A DNA stretch of 41,183 nt from Sphingobacteriales bacterium (lineage in GTDB: Bacteria; Bacteroidota; Bacteroidia; Chitinophagales; Chitinophagaceae): the NCBI GenBank assembly GCA_024642285.1, contig JAHEBJ010000016.1, positions 1 to 41,183 of the forward strand. The letters are read 5' to 3'. The notes under the pieces were generated by a model that saw only the letters and a list, made by a program, of their open reading frames with translations, did not search any database and was not told the origin of the DNA. Made by a program: the position numbers and the translations under genes. Below are positions 1 through 7,453 of this stretch, piece after piece; position 1 is the first letter of the stretch, and each line of letters begins with the position of its first letter.

Positions 1-383
1 GTTTGTAAAGCCAGTTTGGTACAAAATAAGGTTCCGTTAAAATTAATATTCATTATTTTTTGTACAGTTTCAATTTCAACATCCTGCAATAAACCTCTGA
101 TATTAATTCCGGCATTGTTAATCAGTATATCTATACCGCCAAATACCTGGATGGTGCTGTTGATGAAATTTTCGGAGTCGTTATAACTGCTTACATCGGC
201 TACAAGAGTGTGTAAAGGTTTTCCGGAGTGCAATTTCTGAAGGTCATATAATTTATCCTGGTTTCGGCCACAGGTAGCAACTTTTGCCCCATTATTAATT
301 AGTACGTCAACCAATGCTTTACCAATTCCATCGCTTCCGCCGGTAACAACCACAACTTTGTCTTTAAAAAATGCTGAATTCAT
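1..383 (-). CDS. SDR-family NAD(P)-dependent oxidoreductase, N-terminal part (cut by window edge)
   Basis: The first 127 residues of a short-chain dehydrogenase/reductase are visible; the C-terminus lies beyond the left edge. The start ATG is at 383 and the protein opens MNSAFFKDKVVVVTGGSDGI. Seen: a Rossmann dinucleotide-binding motif TGGSDGIG near residue 15 and the structural NNAG motif near residue 90, both diagnostic of classical SDRs. The catalytic YxxxK lies outside the window, so activity and substrate cannot be judged. A consensus -7 box (TATTTTTG) ends only 7 nt before the ATG, so the mRNA should have almost no leader. It is separated from the upstream tRNA-Lys by a terminator hairpin and is therefore its own transcription unit. 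Confidence 0.9.
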   Translation of the reverse strand, partial: MNSAFFKDKVVVVTGGSDGIGKALVDVLINNGAKVATCGRNQDKLYDLQKLHSGKPLHTLVADVSSYNDSENFINSTIQVFGGIDILINNAGINIRGLLQDVEIETVQKIMNINFNGTLFCTKLALQ

Positions 384-390
384 ATTATTA

Positions 391-422
391 CAAAAATAGC
401 AGGATTAAACTGCCCAACACAA
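391..422 (-). promoter_or_regulatory. Promoter of the SDR gene (-33 TTG, -7 TATTTTTG)
   Basis: On the minus strand TTG (422-420) is followed by a 21-nt spacer and TATTTTTG (398-391), matching the Bacteroidota sigma-ABfr consensus TTG-N19..21-TAnnTTTG. The final G is 7 nt upstream of the ATG at 383, so transcription should begin at or just before the start codon. Confidence 0.6.
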
Positions 423-454
423 TTTTAAGCATAAAAAACAGGAAGAGGTAATAA

Positions 455-487
455 CAAAAAAAGGAATTCATTTCTGAATTCCTTTTG
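455..487 (-). terminator. Rho-independent terminator after tRNA-Lys
   Basis: A perfect 12-bp stem (459-470 with 475-486, core AAGGAATTCA/TGAATTCCTT, 4-nt loop) follows the tRNA 3' end directly and on the minus strand runs into a T tract. It separates the tRNA from the SDR gene. Confidence 0.75.
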
Positions 488-560
488 TGATCCCGCTGGG
501 ACTCGAACCCAGGGCCCATACATTAAAAGTGTATTGCTCTACCAACTGAGCTACAGGATC
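488..560 (-). tRNA. tRNA-Lys (anticodon TTT)
   Basis: Read on the minus strand this is a complete 73-nt cloverleaf: acceptor GGGATC-type ends (5' GATCCTG, 3' CGGGATC plus discriminator A), D-arm TAGCTCAGTTGGTAGAG, anticodon stem ATACA/TGTAT enclosing loop CTTTTAA (anticodon TTT, lysine), and T-arm GGGTTCGAGTCCC. The 3' CCA is not encoded, which fits the CCA-adding enzyme gene at 7.45 kb. It is flanked by its own promoter (613-644) and terminator (455-487), so it is monocistronic. Confidence 0.97.
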
Positions 561-612
561 ATCCTTAAAAATGAAAAGACCTTTTAACAGGCGCTTTTTA
601 TTTTTTGGAGTG

Positions 613-644
613 CAAAGATAAGGGTATTGAAGTGAAAAATTCAA
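613..644 (-). promoter_or_regulatory. Promoter of tRNA-Lys (-33 TTG, -7 TATCTTTG)
   Basis: Minus strand TTG (644-642), 21-nt spacer, TATCTTTG (620-613): a full match to the Bacteroidota housekeeping promoter. The start point would be near 606-609, giving a precursor leader of roughly 45-50 nt before the mature tRNA 5' end at 560. Confidence 0.7.
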
Positions 645-691
645 CCTCAAGAGATTTTTTATAACGAAGAAATAAATATGTTGATAATTTT

Positions 692-1693
692 TTAAAGACT
701 GAGCAAACTGCAGCCCCGGATATCACTGTTATCCACACGTCCCAACACCTCAAAGCTGTTGTTTTGGTATAGGCGGCCAGCGTCGTCGGTGGCAATAAAA
801 GAGCAACTGTAAATATTGGCCAGGTCAATCACGTTAATTACACCGGTTATTGGTTTATCAGTTTTAGCATCGGGCGTTCTAACATAAAACGGATCATCTT
901 CATCCCTTATTAATATTCTCATCCAGGGGGGACTATGAAAAATACCATCGCCTTTTGAGTATGCCTGCGACAATAATTCAGTCATCCCATATTCTGAATG
1001 AACGAGACTTATGCCCAGCTTTGATTGCATTTGTTCATGCACCTCCTGCCTTGTCATTTCCTGTCGCCTGCCTTTCATGCCGCCAGTTTCCATAACAATG
1101 GTATGCCTTAGCTGCATGGGAAATTTTTCAGCAAAATCAAGTAATGCATAAGTTACACCAATCAGCAAAGTTGGAATCTTCAGCAATTCGTTATGCATTA
1201 TGGTACGATGCAATTTTTCGTGATCGTGAAGATAGAAAGCACTTAACTCATTTTTACTTTGCTTAATCAATTCATCAGTCATTAACACCAATGAAGAATT
1301 TTTACGCTCCAGGTAAGAAGGCAATAGGCCGAGAATACATTTAGCCTTTGCAGGCCCGTAGAATTTTTCAAAACAGGTATTAAAACTCTGCTTGTAAATG
1401 TCAAGGTCTTTTATGTAATGTTTGCTGCAAACGTTTTGTTCATCAGTTGTACCACTGCTTTCAAAAATTGCTTCAGGTTCAAAATCGGTTGTTGTAACCG
1501 AATGGGTCTTAAAAAAAGAAACTGGCAGGAATGGGATTTTTTCCACTGCATAAATTTGTCCCGCCTCTTTACCCAAGGCCTTGCAATATTGCTGATATAC
1601 GGGGTTATTTTGGTGCTGAAAATTGAACAATTCCAGAGCCAATTCGTTAAAATTATCAGGCGAAGCAGCAAATACTCTTTTTTCGAACTCCAT
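692..1693 (-). CDS. LuxE/PaaK-like acyl-protein synthetase (adenylate-forming)
   Basis: A 333-residue protein that resembles the LuxE acyl-protein synthetase family of the ANL adenylate-forming superfamily. Seen: the phosphate-binding SSGTT motif (in FESSGTTDEQ, about residues 80-85), SEYGMTELLSQ (the YG-TE adenylate motif, about residue 235), and VIDLANIYSCSFIATDDAGR near the C-terminus, which resembles the ANL aspartate motif. LuxE activates fatty acids as acyl-AMP and transfers them to a cysteine; here no luxA/B/C/D neighbours are present, so the substrate is unknown. The start is taken as the ATG at 1693; a TTG 27 nt further upstream would add nine residues but adds nothing recognisable. 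It is divergent from the lipoprotein gene at 1750. Confidence 0.82.
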   Translation of the reverse strand: MEFEKRVFAASPDNFNELALELFNFQHQNNPVYQQYCKALGKEAGQIYAVEKIPFLPVSFFKTHSVTTTDFEPEAIFESSGTTDEQNVCSKHYIKDLDIYKQSFNTCFEKFYGPAKAKCILGLLPSYLERKNSSLVLMTDELIKQSKNELSAFYLHDHEKLHRTIMHNELLKIPTLLIGVTYALLDFAEKFPMQLRHTIVMETGGMKGRRQEMTRQEVHEQMQSKLGISLVHSEYGMTELLSQAYSKGDGIFHSPPWMRILIRDEDDPFYVRTPDAKTDKPITGVINVIDLANIYSCSFIATDDAGRLYQNNSFEVLGRVDNSDIRGCSLLSL

Positions 1694-1724
1694 ATTTTTA
1701 ACGGAATGTTTCACCGGCAATCAT

Positions 1725-1732
1725 TAAATTTG
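1725..1732 (+). promoter_or_regulatory. Putative -7 element (TAAATTTG) for the lipoprotein/UbiA-like pair
   Basis: TAAATTTG matches TAnnTTTG and lies 17 nt before the ATG at 1750. No TTG is seen at the expected -33 position, so only half of the promoter is supported. Confidence 0.45.
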
Positions 1733-1749
1733 ATAAACAAAACACAAAG

Positions 1750-2205
1750 ATGCGATACAGTTTACTATTAACAATAGCCATTTTATTTTTTACAGCTTGT
1801 AAAAAAGATAAATTTACCACTGCGCCGCAGATAAAATATAAGTCAATTACACCCAGATATGTTGTTGGCGGCCTTGGAGTTCCTGATCCAATACTTACAA
1901 TCAATATTACTGATGCCGAAGGAGATATTGGAAATACAGGTGCCGACATCGCCTATATTTATATGAAAAATCTGTTGACCAACGATTTTGATTCACTTCC
2001 GTTTCCTGATTTATCGGCTGCTGCCAAAAGCAATTTTGATGCAGATGTTGACATTACAACTACAAAAGTGTTTAAATGTAATGTCCTGCCAGGGAATCCG
2101 GTGCATACTGATACATTGTACTTTGAAGTATATGTAAAAGACGTTGCCAAAAACAAGAGTAATGTGATCATAACTTCCGATCCTGTTTACTATACCTGCC
2201 AGTAA
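1750..2205 (+). CDS. Hypothetical lipoprotein
   Basis: A 151-residue protein with a lipoprotein signal peptide: short basic start (MRYS), hydrophobic core and lipobox FFTAC with Cys17 as the lipidation site, followed by KKDK. The remainder (about 130 residues) is polar and beta-rich with an ITDAEGDIGN stretch, a pattern seen in many small Bacteroidota lipoproteins that I cannot assign to a function. The stop codon overlaps the next start (TAATG at 2203-2207), so it is probably translationally coupled to the membrane protein that follows. Expected in the periplasm or outer membrane. Confidence 0.85.
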   Translation: MRYSLLLTIAILFFTACKKDKFTTAPQIKYKSITPRYVVGGLGVPDPILTINITDAEGDIGNTGADIAYIYMKNLLTNDFDSLPFPDLSAAAKSNFDADVDITTTKVFKCNVLPGNPVHTDTLYFEVYVKDVAKNKSNVIITSDPVYYTCQ

Positions 2206-3035
2206 TGAAATGGCTGCAATTCATCTTGTCCCATTCGGTCTTTATCGCTTTTTGTGCCGTTGCACTTGTTTTTCAAACTACACAATTATTACAGTCAGGG
2301 GTTAGTGAATATGTGTACGGATTTATATTTTTCTCCACACTTTGCAGCTATAATTTTTACTGGATATTAAGTAAGATCACCTTTGCCGACCAAGCAAGGA
2401 TACCTGCTCTGCTTAAAGATGAACTTACCGGATTCATGCTCTTTATGATTGCAGCAGCCGGAACTTTAATTTGTTTTTATTATTCATCATTATCTGCCGG
2501 TCCGGTAATTACAGCTGTCTTGCTGACAGTAGCATATTCTGTTCCGTTATTGCCGGTACAATTTTTAAAATTCAGCCGCAAAGCCGGCGTATTAAAAACG
2601 GTATTGCTGGCATGTACCTGGGCTTATGTTACTGCATTTATGCCCTTGCAGAAAACTTATGCCGAACTGAGCAAGGCCGACCTTTTTGTAATCAGCCGTC
2701 GTTTTCTTTTTATGCTGATGCTTTGTATACTTTTCGACAACCGGGATAAAGCCGTTGATAAGATAAGGGGATTACATAGTCTTGCCACCGACCTGAAACC
2801 GCTAGTACTCAAGTGGCTTATCTATTTAATTTTTGCCATTTTATTTACGAGTAATTTCTTTTATGAAGATTTTGGTATAAGTCTGGTACAGTCAATTGCC
2901 TTGCAGGTATCAACGCTGGCATTACTTATCGTTTATTTTTTCTCTCTTAAAAAGCAAGGCTACTATTTTTATTATTTTGTGGTAGACGGGATGATGTTAT
3001 TTTCGGCTTTAGCAACATTCATAGCTGGTATTTAA
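2205..3035 (+). CDS. UbiA-like polytopic membrane protein lacking the first Asp motif
   Basis: A 276-residue protein with about eight hydrophobic segments. At residues 178-185 the sequence DNRDKAVD followed by KIRGLHSLAT matches the second aspartate-rich motif of UbiA-family prenyltransferases (DxxDxxxD then GxxTLP-like), which binds the Mg-pyrophosphate of the polyprenyl donor. The first motif (NDxxDxxxD after the second helix) is missing: the corresponding region near residue 48 reads CSYNFYWILSK. It may therefore be a diverged UbiA homologue with altered or lost prenyltransferase activity. It is coupled to the upstream lipoprotein by a TAATG overlap. The family call rests on the one motif and the topology. 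Confidence 0.6.
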   Translation: MKWLQFILSHSVFIAFCAVALVFQTTQLLQSGVSEYVYGFIFFSTLCSYNFYWILSKITFADQARIPALLKDELTGFMLFMIAAAGTLICFYYSSLSAGPVITAVLLTVAYSVPLLPVQFLKFSRKAGVLKTVLLACTWAYVTAFMPLQKTYAELSKADLFVISRRFLFMLMLCILFDNRDKAVDKIRGLHSLATDLKPLVLKWLIYLIFAILFTSNFFYEDFGISLVQSIALQVSTLALLIVYFFSLKKQGYYFYYFVVDGMMLFSALATFIAGI

Positions 3036-3036
3036 G

Positions 3037-3044
3037 TAATTTTG
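3037..3044 (+). promoter_or_regulatory. Putative -7 element (TAATTTTG) for the M42 peptidase gene
   Basis: TAATTTTG begins two bases after the stop codon of the UbiA-like gene and ends 19 nt before the ATG at 3064. It matches TAnnTTTG; no convincing -33 TTG is present. Confidence 0.45.
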
Positions 3045-3063
3045 CCACAAATAAAACAGCATT

Positions 3064-4167
3064 ATGGCAAAAGCAAAAAAAGCAAAGCGAATTTTAAACG
3101 ATCAATCTTACGAATTTTTAAAAACCTATATCAACAATCCGTCTCCTACGGGTTTTGAAACCAGCGGACAAAAATTGTGGCTCGAACATCTAAAACCATA
3201 TGTAGATACACATTTTACAGATCCTTACGGAACTGCGGTTGGTGTAATAAATCCAGATGCATCTTTTAAAGTGGTGATAGAAGCACATGCTGATGAGATA
3301 AGCTGGTTTGTAAATTACATTTCTCCTGAAGGGCTGATATATTTAAAACGTAACGGCGGAGTAGATCACCAGATAGCTCCATCCATGAGGGTTTTGATAC
3401 ATGGAAAGAAGGGAGTCGTAAAAGGTGTTTTTGGCTGGCCTGCAATTCATACCCGTATGGGAGGATCCGAAAAAGAAACACAACCGAAGGTTGAAAACCT
3501 TTTTTTAGATTGTGGTGCCCGCAATAAAAAGGAAGTTGAAGCATTGGGTATTCATATTGGCGCTGTTGCAACTTACGAAGAGGGTTTTGAAGAGATAGCC
3601 TACGATTACATGATTGGCCGTGCGTTTGATAACCGTATAGGTGGATTTATGATTGCAGAAGTTGCCAGATTATTAAAAGAGAACAAGAAAAAATTACCAT
3701 TCGCTTTATACATTGTTAATGCGGTGCAGGAAGAGATCGGATTACGTGGAGCTGAAATGATTGCCCGTCGCATAAAACCTGATGTTGCTATCATCACAGA
3801 TGTTACGCATGATACAACCACACCAATGATCAATAAAATGATTCAGGGTGAATGCAGTTGTGGTAAAGGTCCGTCGCTTACTTATGGTCCTGCAGTGCAT
3901 AACAAATTGCTGGAAGTAGTGCAGGCAGCAGCCACTAAGCATAAGATTCCGGTACAGTTTAATACGGTTAGCCGAAGTACTGGTACGGATACAGATTCGT
4001 TTGCCTACGCAAACGATGGTTGTCCGTCGGTGCTTATCTCAATTCCGCTGCGTTACATGCATACTACTGTTGAAATGTTGCATAAAGATGATATTGAAAG
4101 CACCATCAAACTAATGTATGAAACATTGTTATCGCTTACTCCTAAAACTAAATTGAGTTATTTCTAA
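3064..4167 (+). CDS. M42-family metallo-aminopeptidase (glutamyl aminopeptidase/FrvX type)
   Basis: A 367-residue cytoplasmic peptidase that would remove N-terminal residues from peptides using two metal ions. All expected ligands are visible: His75 (EAHADE), bridging Asp189 (GRAFDNRIGG), the catalytic and ligand glutamates 223/224 (VQEEIGLRGA), Asp246 (DVTHDT) and His333 (RYMHTTVE). Length and motif spacing are usual for M42, which forms dodecameric tetrahedral shells in characterised members. No signal peptide; a lysine-rich N-terminus (MAKAKKAKR) precedes the domain. It probably has its own promoter at 3037 and is followed after 8 nt by a small membrane protein gene, likely co-transcribed. 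Confidence 0.93.
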   Translation: MAKAKKAKRILNDQSYEFLKTYINNPSPTGFETSGQKLWLEHLKPYVDTHFTDPYGTAVGVINPDASFKVVIEAHADEISWFVNYISPEGLIYLKRNGGVDHQIAPSMRVLIHGKKGVVKGVFGWPAIHTRMGGSEKETQPKVENLFLDCGARNKKEVEALGIHIGAVATYEEGFEEIAYDYMIGRAFDNRIGGFMIAEVARLLKENKKKLPFALYIVNAVQEEIGLRGAEMIARRIKPDVAIITDVTHDTTTPMINKMIQGECSCGKGPSLTYGPAVHNKLLEVVQAAATKHKIPVQFNTVSRSTGTDTDSFAYANDGCPSVLISIPLRYMHTTVEMLHKDDIESTIKLMYETLLSLTPKTKLSYF

Positions 4168-4175
4168 TTGATGAT

Positions 4176-4640
4176 ATGGAGGACAGGTTTATAAAATATT
4201 CAAAACTGTATGCGCTGATTTTTTTGCTATTTCTTTCGGTGCCGGTATTACTAGGATTGCTGATCGTGTTATTTTATGGATTATCAAAAGTGGTTGCATC
4301 AGGAGTAGTGGATGTTATTTACGGATTGACGATGATAACCATTGCACCGGCAATTTTTTCGGCTGCGTATTTTATTTTTTTCAGAAGGACTGCTAAACAT
4401 CCGGTCGTCACAATTCGTGTTATATCAAAATTTCTTTTTGTGGTGGGGATACTTGCGAGTGCAGTTGTTTTGACATTGGATATGATCACTTTTTTTACCC
4501 AGTTTCAGATCGATATTGCGAAATACCATTGCTTCAGCATTGCTTATCTGGCTGGAAACGTAGGTGGGCTTTTTCTGATCGCTATCATGCAGGCGTTTAC
4601 AACTGCAAAAGAAGTTGACTGGATGGACAGGCATCGCTGA
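4176..4640 (+). CDS. Small four-helix membrane protein, unknown function
   Basis: A 154-residue protein with four predicted transmembrane segments at roughly residues 10-37, 42-68, 82-108 and 118-143, a basic RRTAKH loop in the middle and a charged C-terminal tail (EVDWMDRHR). No motif that I recognise. It starts 8 nt after the M42 peptidase stop and is followed by a strong terminator, so it is the last gene of that transcript. Confidence 0.75.
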   Translation: MEDRFIKYSKLYALIFLLFLSVPVLLGLLIVLFYGLSKVVASGVVDVIYGLTMITIAPAIFSAAYFIFFRRTAKHPVVTIRVISKFLFVVGILASAVVLTLDMITFFTQFQIDIAKYHCFSIAYLAGNVGGLFLIAIMQAFTTAKEVDWMDRHR

Positions 4641-4667
4641 CCAAATAAAAGATAATCTTTACATAAT

Positions 4668-4700
4668 AATTCCCCCCGAAGAATCGGGGGGAATTTCTTT
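4668..4700 (+). terminator. Strong GC-rich terminator hairpin
   Basis: AATTCCCCCCG pairs with CGGGGGGAATT (4668-4678 with 4685-4695; loop AAGAAT), followed by TTCTTT on the plus strand. It ends the M42/membrane-protein transcript before the convergent lon gene. Confidence 0.85.
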
Positions 4701-4794
4701 AACCCTTAAAACAACCAACATGAAACCTGTTGATTAGCTTAACAACTATAACTACGTTTAATTGGTGCTTTTGGTTGTACGGGTTTTATAAAAT

Positions 4795-7194
4795 TTATGT
4801 TAAAGCAAGATCCAGTACCTGCTGCATAGTTTTTACATAATGAAATTTAATACCCTTTATATATTGAGGGTTTATTTCAGTTACATCCTTTTCGTTCTGC
4901 CAGCACATGATAATTTCCTTTAAACCTGCTCTGCGGGCTGCCAAAACCTTTTCTTTTATACCTCCAACTGGTAAAACCTGTCCACGTAAAGTAATTTCTC
5001 CGGTCATGGCCAGGTAAGATTTTATTTTACGGCCGGTAAAAGCACTTGCTAAAGCAGCAAGCATAGTAATACCCGCACTTGGGCCATCTTTTGGAACAGC
5101 ACCTTCAGGCACGTGTATATGCACATCTTTCTTGTTAAATTCCGAAATGTCGAGGTTAAGCTTTTTACAATTGGCTTCCAGGTAGGTAAATGCTGTACTG
5201 GCACTTTCTTTCATCACGGTTCCCAAATTTCCGGTAAGTTTTAATTCGCCCTTTCCTTCGCTTAGCTGCGTTTCAATAAAGAGTATATCACCGCCCACAT
5301 AAGTCCATGCAAGTCCAACGGCAACACCCGGCATATTGGCAATCTTGTACAGGTCGTTGCTGTATTTTGGTTTACCCAATATTTTTTCTACATCATTATT
5401 GGTGATGGTTGCTTTCAGTTTTCCTTTTATTACATATTCCTTGGCCTGGTAGCGCATGATATTCGCCAGTTGCCTGTCTAATTCTCTAACACCGCTTTCT
5501 CTTGTGTAATCCTGGATAATTTTTTCCAGCACGGTATCGCTTAATTTAAAATTGATATCCTTCAGTCCATGCATTTCTCTTTGCTTGGGCATCAGATGGC
5601 GTTTGGCAATTTCTATTTTCTCTTCAACCGCATAGCCGCTCAAATCAATAATCTCCAGCCGGTCTCTTAAAGCAACAGGAATATTGCTCAGGTTATTTGC
5701 AGTTGCTATGAACAATACTTTGCTCAGGTCGTATTCCAGTTCTAAATAATTATCATAAAAAGTATTGTTCTGTTCGGGGTCGAGTACTTCCAGCAAAGCT
5801 GATGATGGATCGCCTCTATGATCGCTGCCCACCTTATCAATTTCGTCCAGTATCATCACAGGGTTGCTTGATTTTACTTTTCTTATAGATTGTAAGATTC
5901 GTCCGGGCATAGCGCCAATATAGGTTTTGCGGTGCCCACGTATTTCACTTTCATCATGCAATCCTCCTAAACTCACCCGAACATATTTGCGTTGAATGGC
6001 TGCTGCAATACTTTTTCCTAAACTGGTTTTTCCAATGCCAGGAGGGCCGAGGAAACAAAGTATTGGCGATTTCATATCGCCTTTTAATTTCAGTACAGCC
6101 AGGTATTCTAAAATACGTTCTTTAATTTTTTGCATGCCGTAGTGATCCTGATCCAAAACTTTTTTTGCCTTTTTCAAGTCGTAAGAATCTTCGGTAAACT
6201 CATCCCAGGGCAGGTCTAGCATCAGGTCAAGATGATTGTACACAACTGAATAATCAGGTGTTGATGGATGCATGCGTTCCAGCTTCTCAACTCCCTTGGT
6301 AAACATTTCTTTTGCCGGAAGGGGCCATTTTTTATTTTCCGCTTTCTTCAACATTTCTTTTACTTCAGCCACATTGTCGCCACCCAATTCATCTTTAATG
6401 GCTTTCATCTGCTGTTGCAAAAAATATTCACGCTGTTGCTTATCCAGCTCGGCACGTGTTTTATTGGTTACTTTATTTTTAAGTTCGGTATATTGCAGCT
6501 CGGTCTGCATCAGGTTCATTAATAATTCAGCTCTTGCTTTTATGTTGCTTATTTCCAGTAACCTTTGTTTCTCTTTTATATCACTGTTTAAATTGCTGCT
6601 TACAAAATGAATAAGGAATGCAGGGTTCTCAATATTTTTTAAAATAATGGCCGCTTCGCTTGGCAGATTGGGAGAGAGGTTGATAATCTGCCCAGCCAGA
6701 TCCTTTATACTGCCTATCATCGCATTAAAATCTGCATCGTCTTTTAGAACTTCCTCAACCAAAACTTCAATTTTTGCTTTAAAGTATGGATCGTCGGTAG
6801 TGATCTCTTGAATTTTGCAACGTTTTCTACCTTGAATAATGATGGTTGTTCCGCCATCTGGCATTTTTATCAGTTTGGCAATTTTTGCAACAGTTCCAAT
6901 ATCCTCCAGATCGCTAACTGTCGGTTCTTCCACCGTACTGTCTTTTTGCGCCACTACACCTATCAATTTGTCAGCCTTATAAGCGTCAGTTACTGCTTTA
7001 ATGCTCTTGTCACGTCCAACTGTAATAGGAATTACAACACCAGGAAAGAGAACTGTATTTCTTAAAGCCAATAGCGGAATTTCAGCTGGAATCGGCTGGT
7101 CATCGGCACTTCCGTCGTCATCTTCGTTCAAAGGAATGATCGGCATAAACTCCATTTCATCTTCTGAACCCTGCAAATAAAAATTGTTATCCAT
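4795..7194 (-). CDS. lon: ATP-dependent Lon protease (LonA type)
   Basis: A 799-residue ATP-dependent serine protease that degrades misfolded and regulatory proteins in the cytoplasm. Domain order: N-terminal substrate-binding domain (about 35-230) and coiled-coil, AAA+ module with Walker A GPPGIGKT (383-390) and Walker B VMILDEID (446-453), then the protease domain with catalytic Ser706 in PKDGPSAG and Lys749 in GGIKEK. Length is typical of bacterial LonA. An acidic stretch (EDDDGSADD, about residues 24-32) precedes the N-domain. It stands alone: the upstream neighbour is divergent and the downstream neighbour is convergent behind a terminator. No sigma-32-like element is evident upstream. 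Confidence 0.98.
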   Translation of the reverse strand: MDNNFYLQGSEDEMEFMPIIPLNEDDDGSADDQPIPAEIPLLALRNTVLFPGVVIPITVGRDKSIKAVTDAYKADKLIGVVAQKDSTVEEPTVSDLEDIGTVAKIAKLIKMPDGGTTIIIQGRKRCKIQEITTDDPYFKAKIEVLVEEVLKDDADFNAMIGSIKDLAGQIINLSPNLPSEAAIILKNIENPAFLIHFVSSNLNSDIKEKQRLLEISNIKARAELLMNLMQTELQYTELKNKVTNKTRAELDKQQREYFLQQQMKAIKDELGGDNVAEVKEMLKKAENKKWPLPAKEMFTKGVEKLERMHPSTPDYSVVYNHLDLMLDLPWDEFTEDSYDLKKAKKVLDQDHYGMQKIKERILEYLAVLKLKGDMKSPILCFLGPPGIGKTSLGKSIAAAIQRKYVRVSLGGLHDESEIRGHRKTYIGAMPGRILQSIRKVKSSNPVMILDEIDKVGSDHRGDPSSALLEVLDPEQNNTFYDNYLELEYDLSKVLFIATANNLSNIPVALRDRLEIIDLSGYAVEEKIEIAKRHLMPKQREMHGLKDINFKLSDTVLEKIIQDYTRESGVRELDRQLANIMRYQAKEYVIKGKLKATITNNDVEKILGKPKYSNDLYKIANMPGVAVGLAWTYVGGDILFIETQLSEGKGELKLTGNLGTVMKESASTAFTYLEANCKKLNLDISEFNKKDVHIHVPEGAVPKDGPSAGITMLAALASAFTGRKIKSYLAMTGEITLRGQVLPVGGIKEKVLAARRAGLKEIIMCWQNEKDVTEINPQYIKGIKFHYVKTMQQVLDLALT

Positions 7195-7453
7195 AATTTT
7201 CTCAATATATAGTCAAAATGTCAATACACACAGCAAATCGCTGGTTTTTATGTGAACGGGTATACGGTCAATATTAATGCCGAAGTGGGGATTGGTAATT
7301 GGTAATTAGGAATTTGGTTACAAAACTTAGCCTTCAATTTTGAAATTGCTGTCTGTAAGTTTATTGTAAGTACATGGCATTACTCAAATTTCCAATTACA
7401 AATTCTTATCTCCCAATACCCAATTCCCTCATACATGCCTACTTTTGCAACGC
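7195..7453. other. Intergenic region between lon and cca with AATT-rich repeats
   Basis: This 259-bp divergent spacer holds two AATT-rich blocks in opposite orientation: about 7290-7320 (GGTAATTGGTAATTAGGAATT) written here in part as GGTAATTAGGAATT, and about 7384-7430 (with CCAATTACAAATTC and CCCAATTCCC). They could pair imperfectly. The -7 element of cca is at its right end. No gene is seen. Confidence 0.5.
7440..7447 (+). promoter_or_regulatory. -7 element (TACTTTTG) of cca
   Basis: TACTTTTG matches TAnnTTTG and its last base is 6 nt before the ATG at 7454, implying a leaderless or nearly leaderless transcript. The -33 TTG is not evident. Confidence 0.5.

Noticed and set aside
468..650. 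Frame on the minus strand running through tRNA-Lys
   Set aside because: Its middle is the translated tRNA (the DPVAQLVEQ-type artefact); the tRNA explains the sequence.
598..828. Open frame of 76 codons on the minus strand overlapping the LuxE-like gene end and the tRNA promoter
   Set aside because: It lies over the tRNA promoter and the antisense-frame of the LuxE-like gene, and its sequence has no protein-like pattern.
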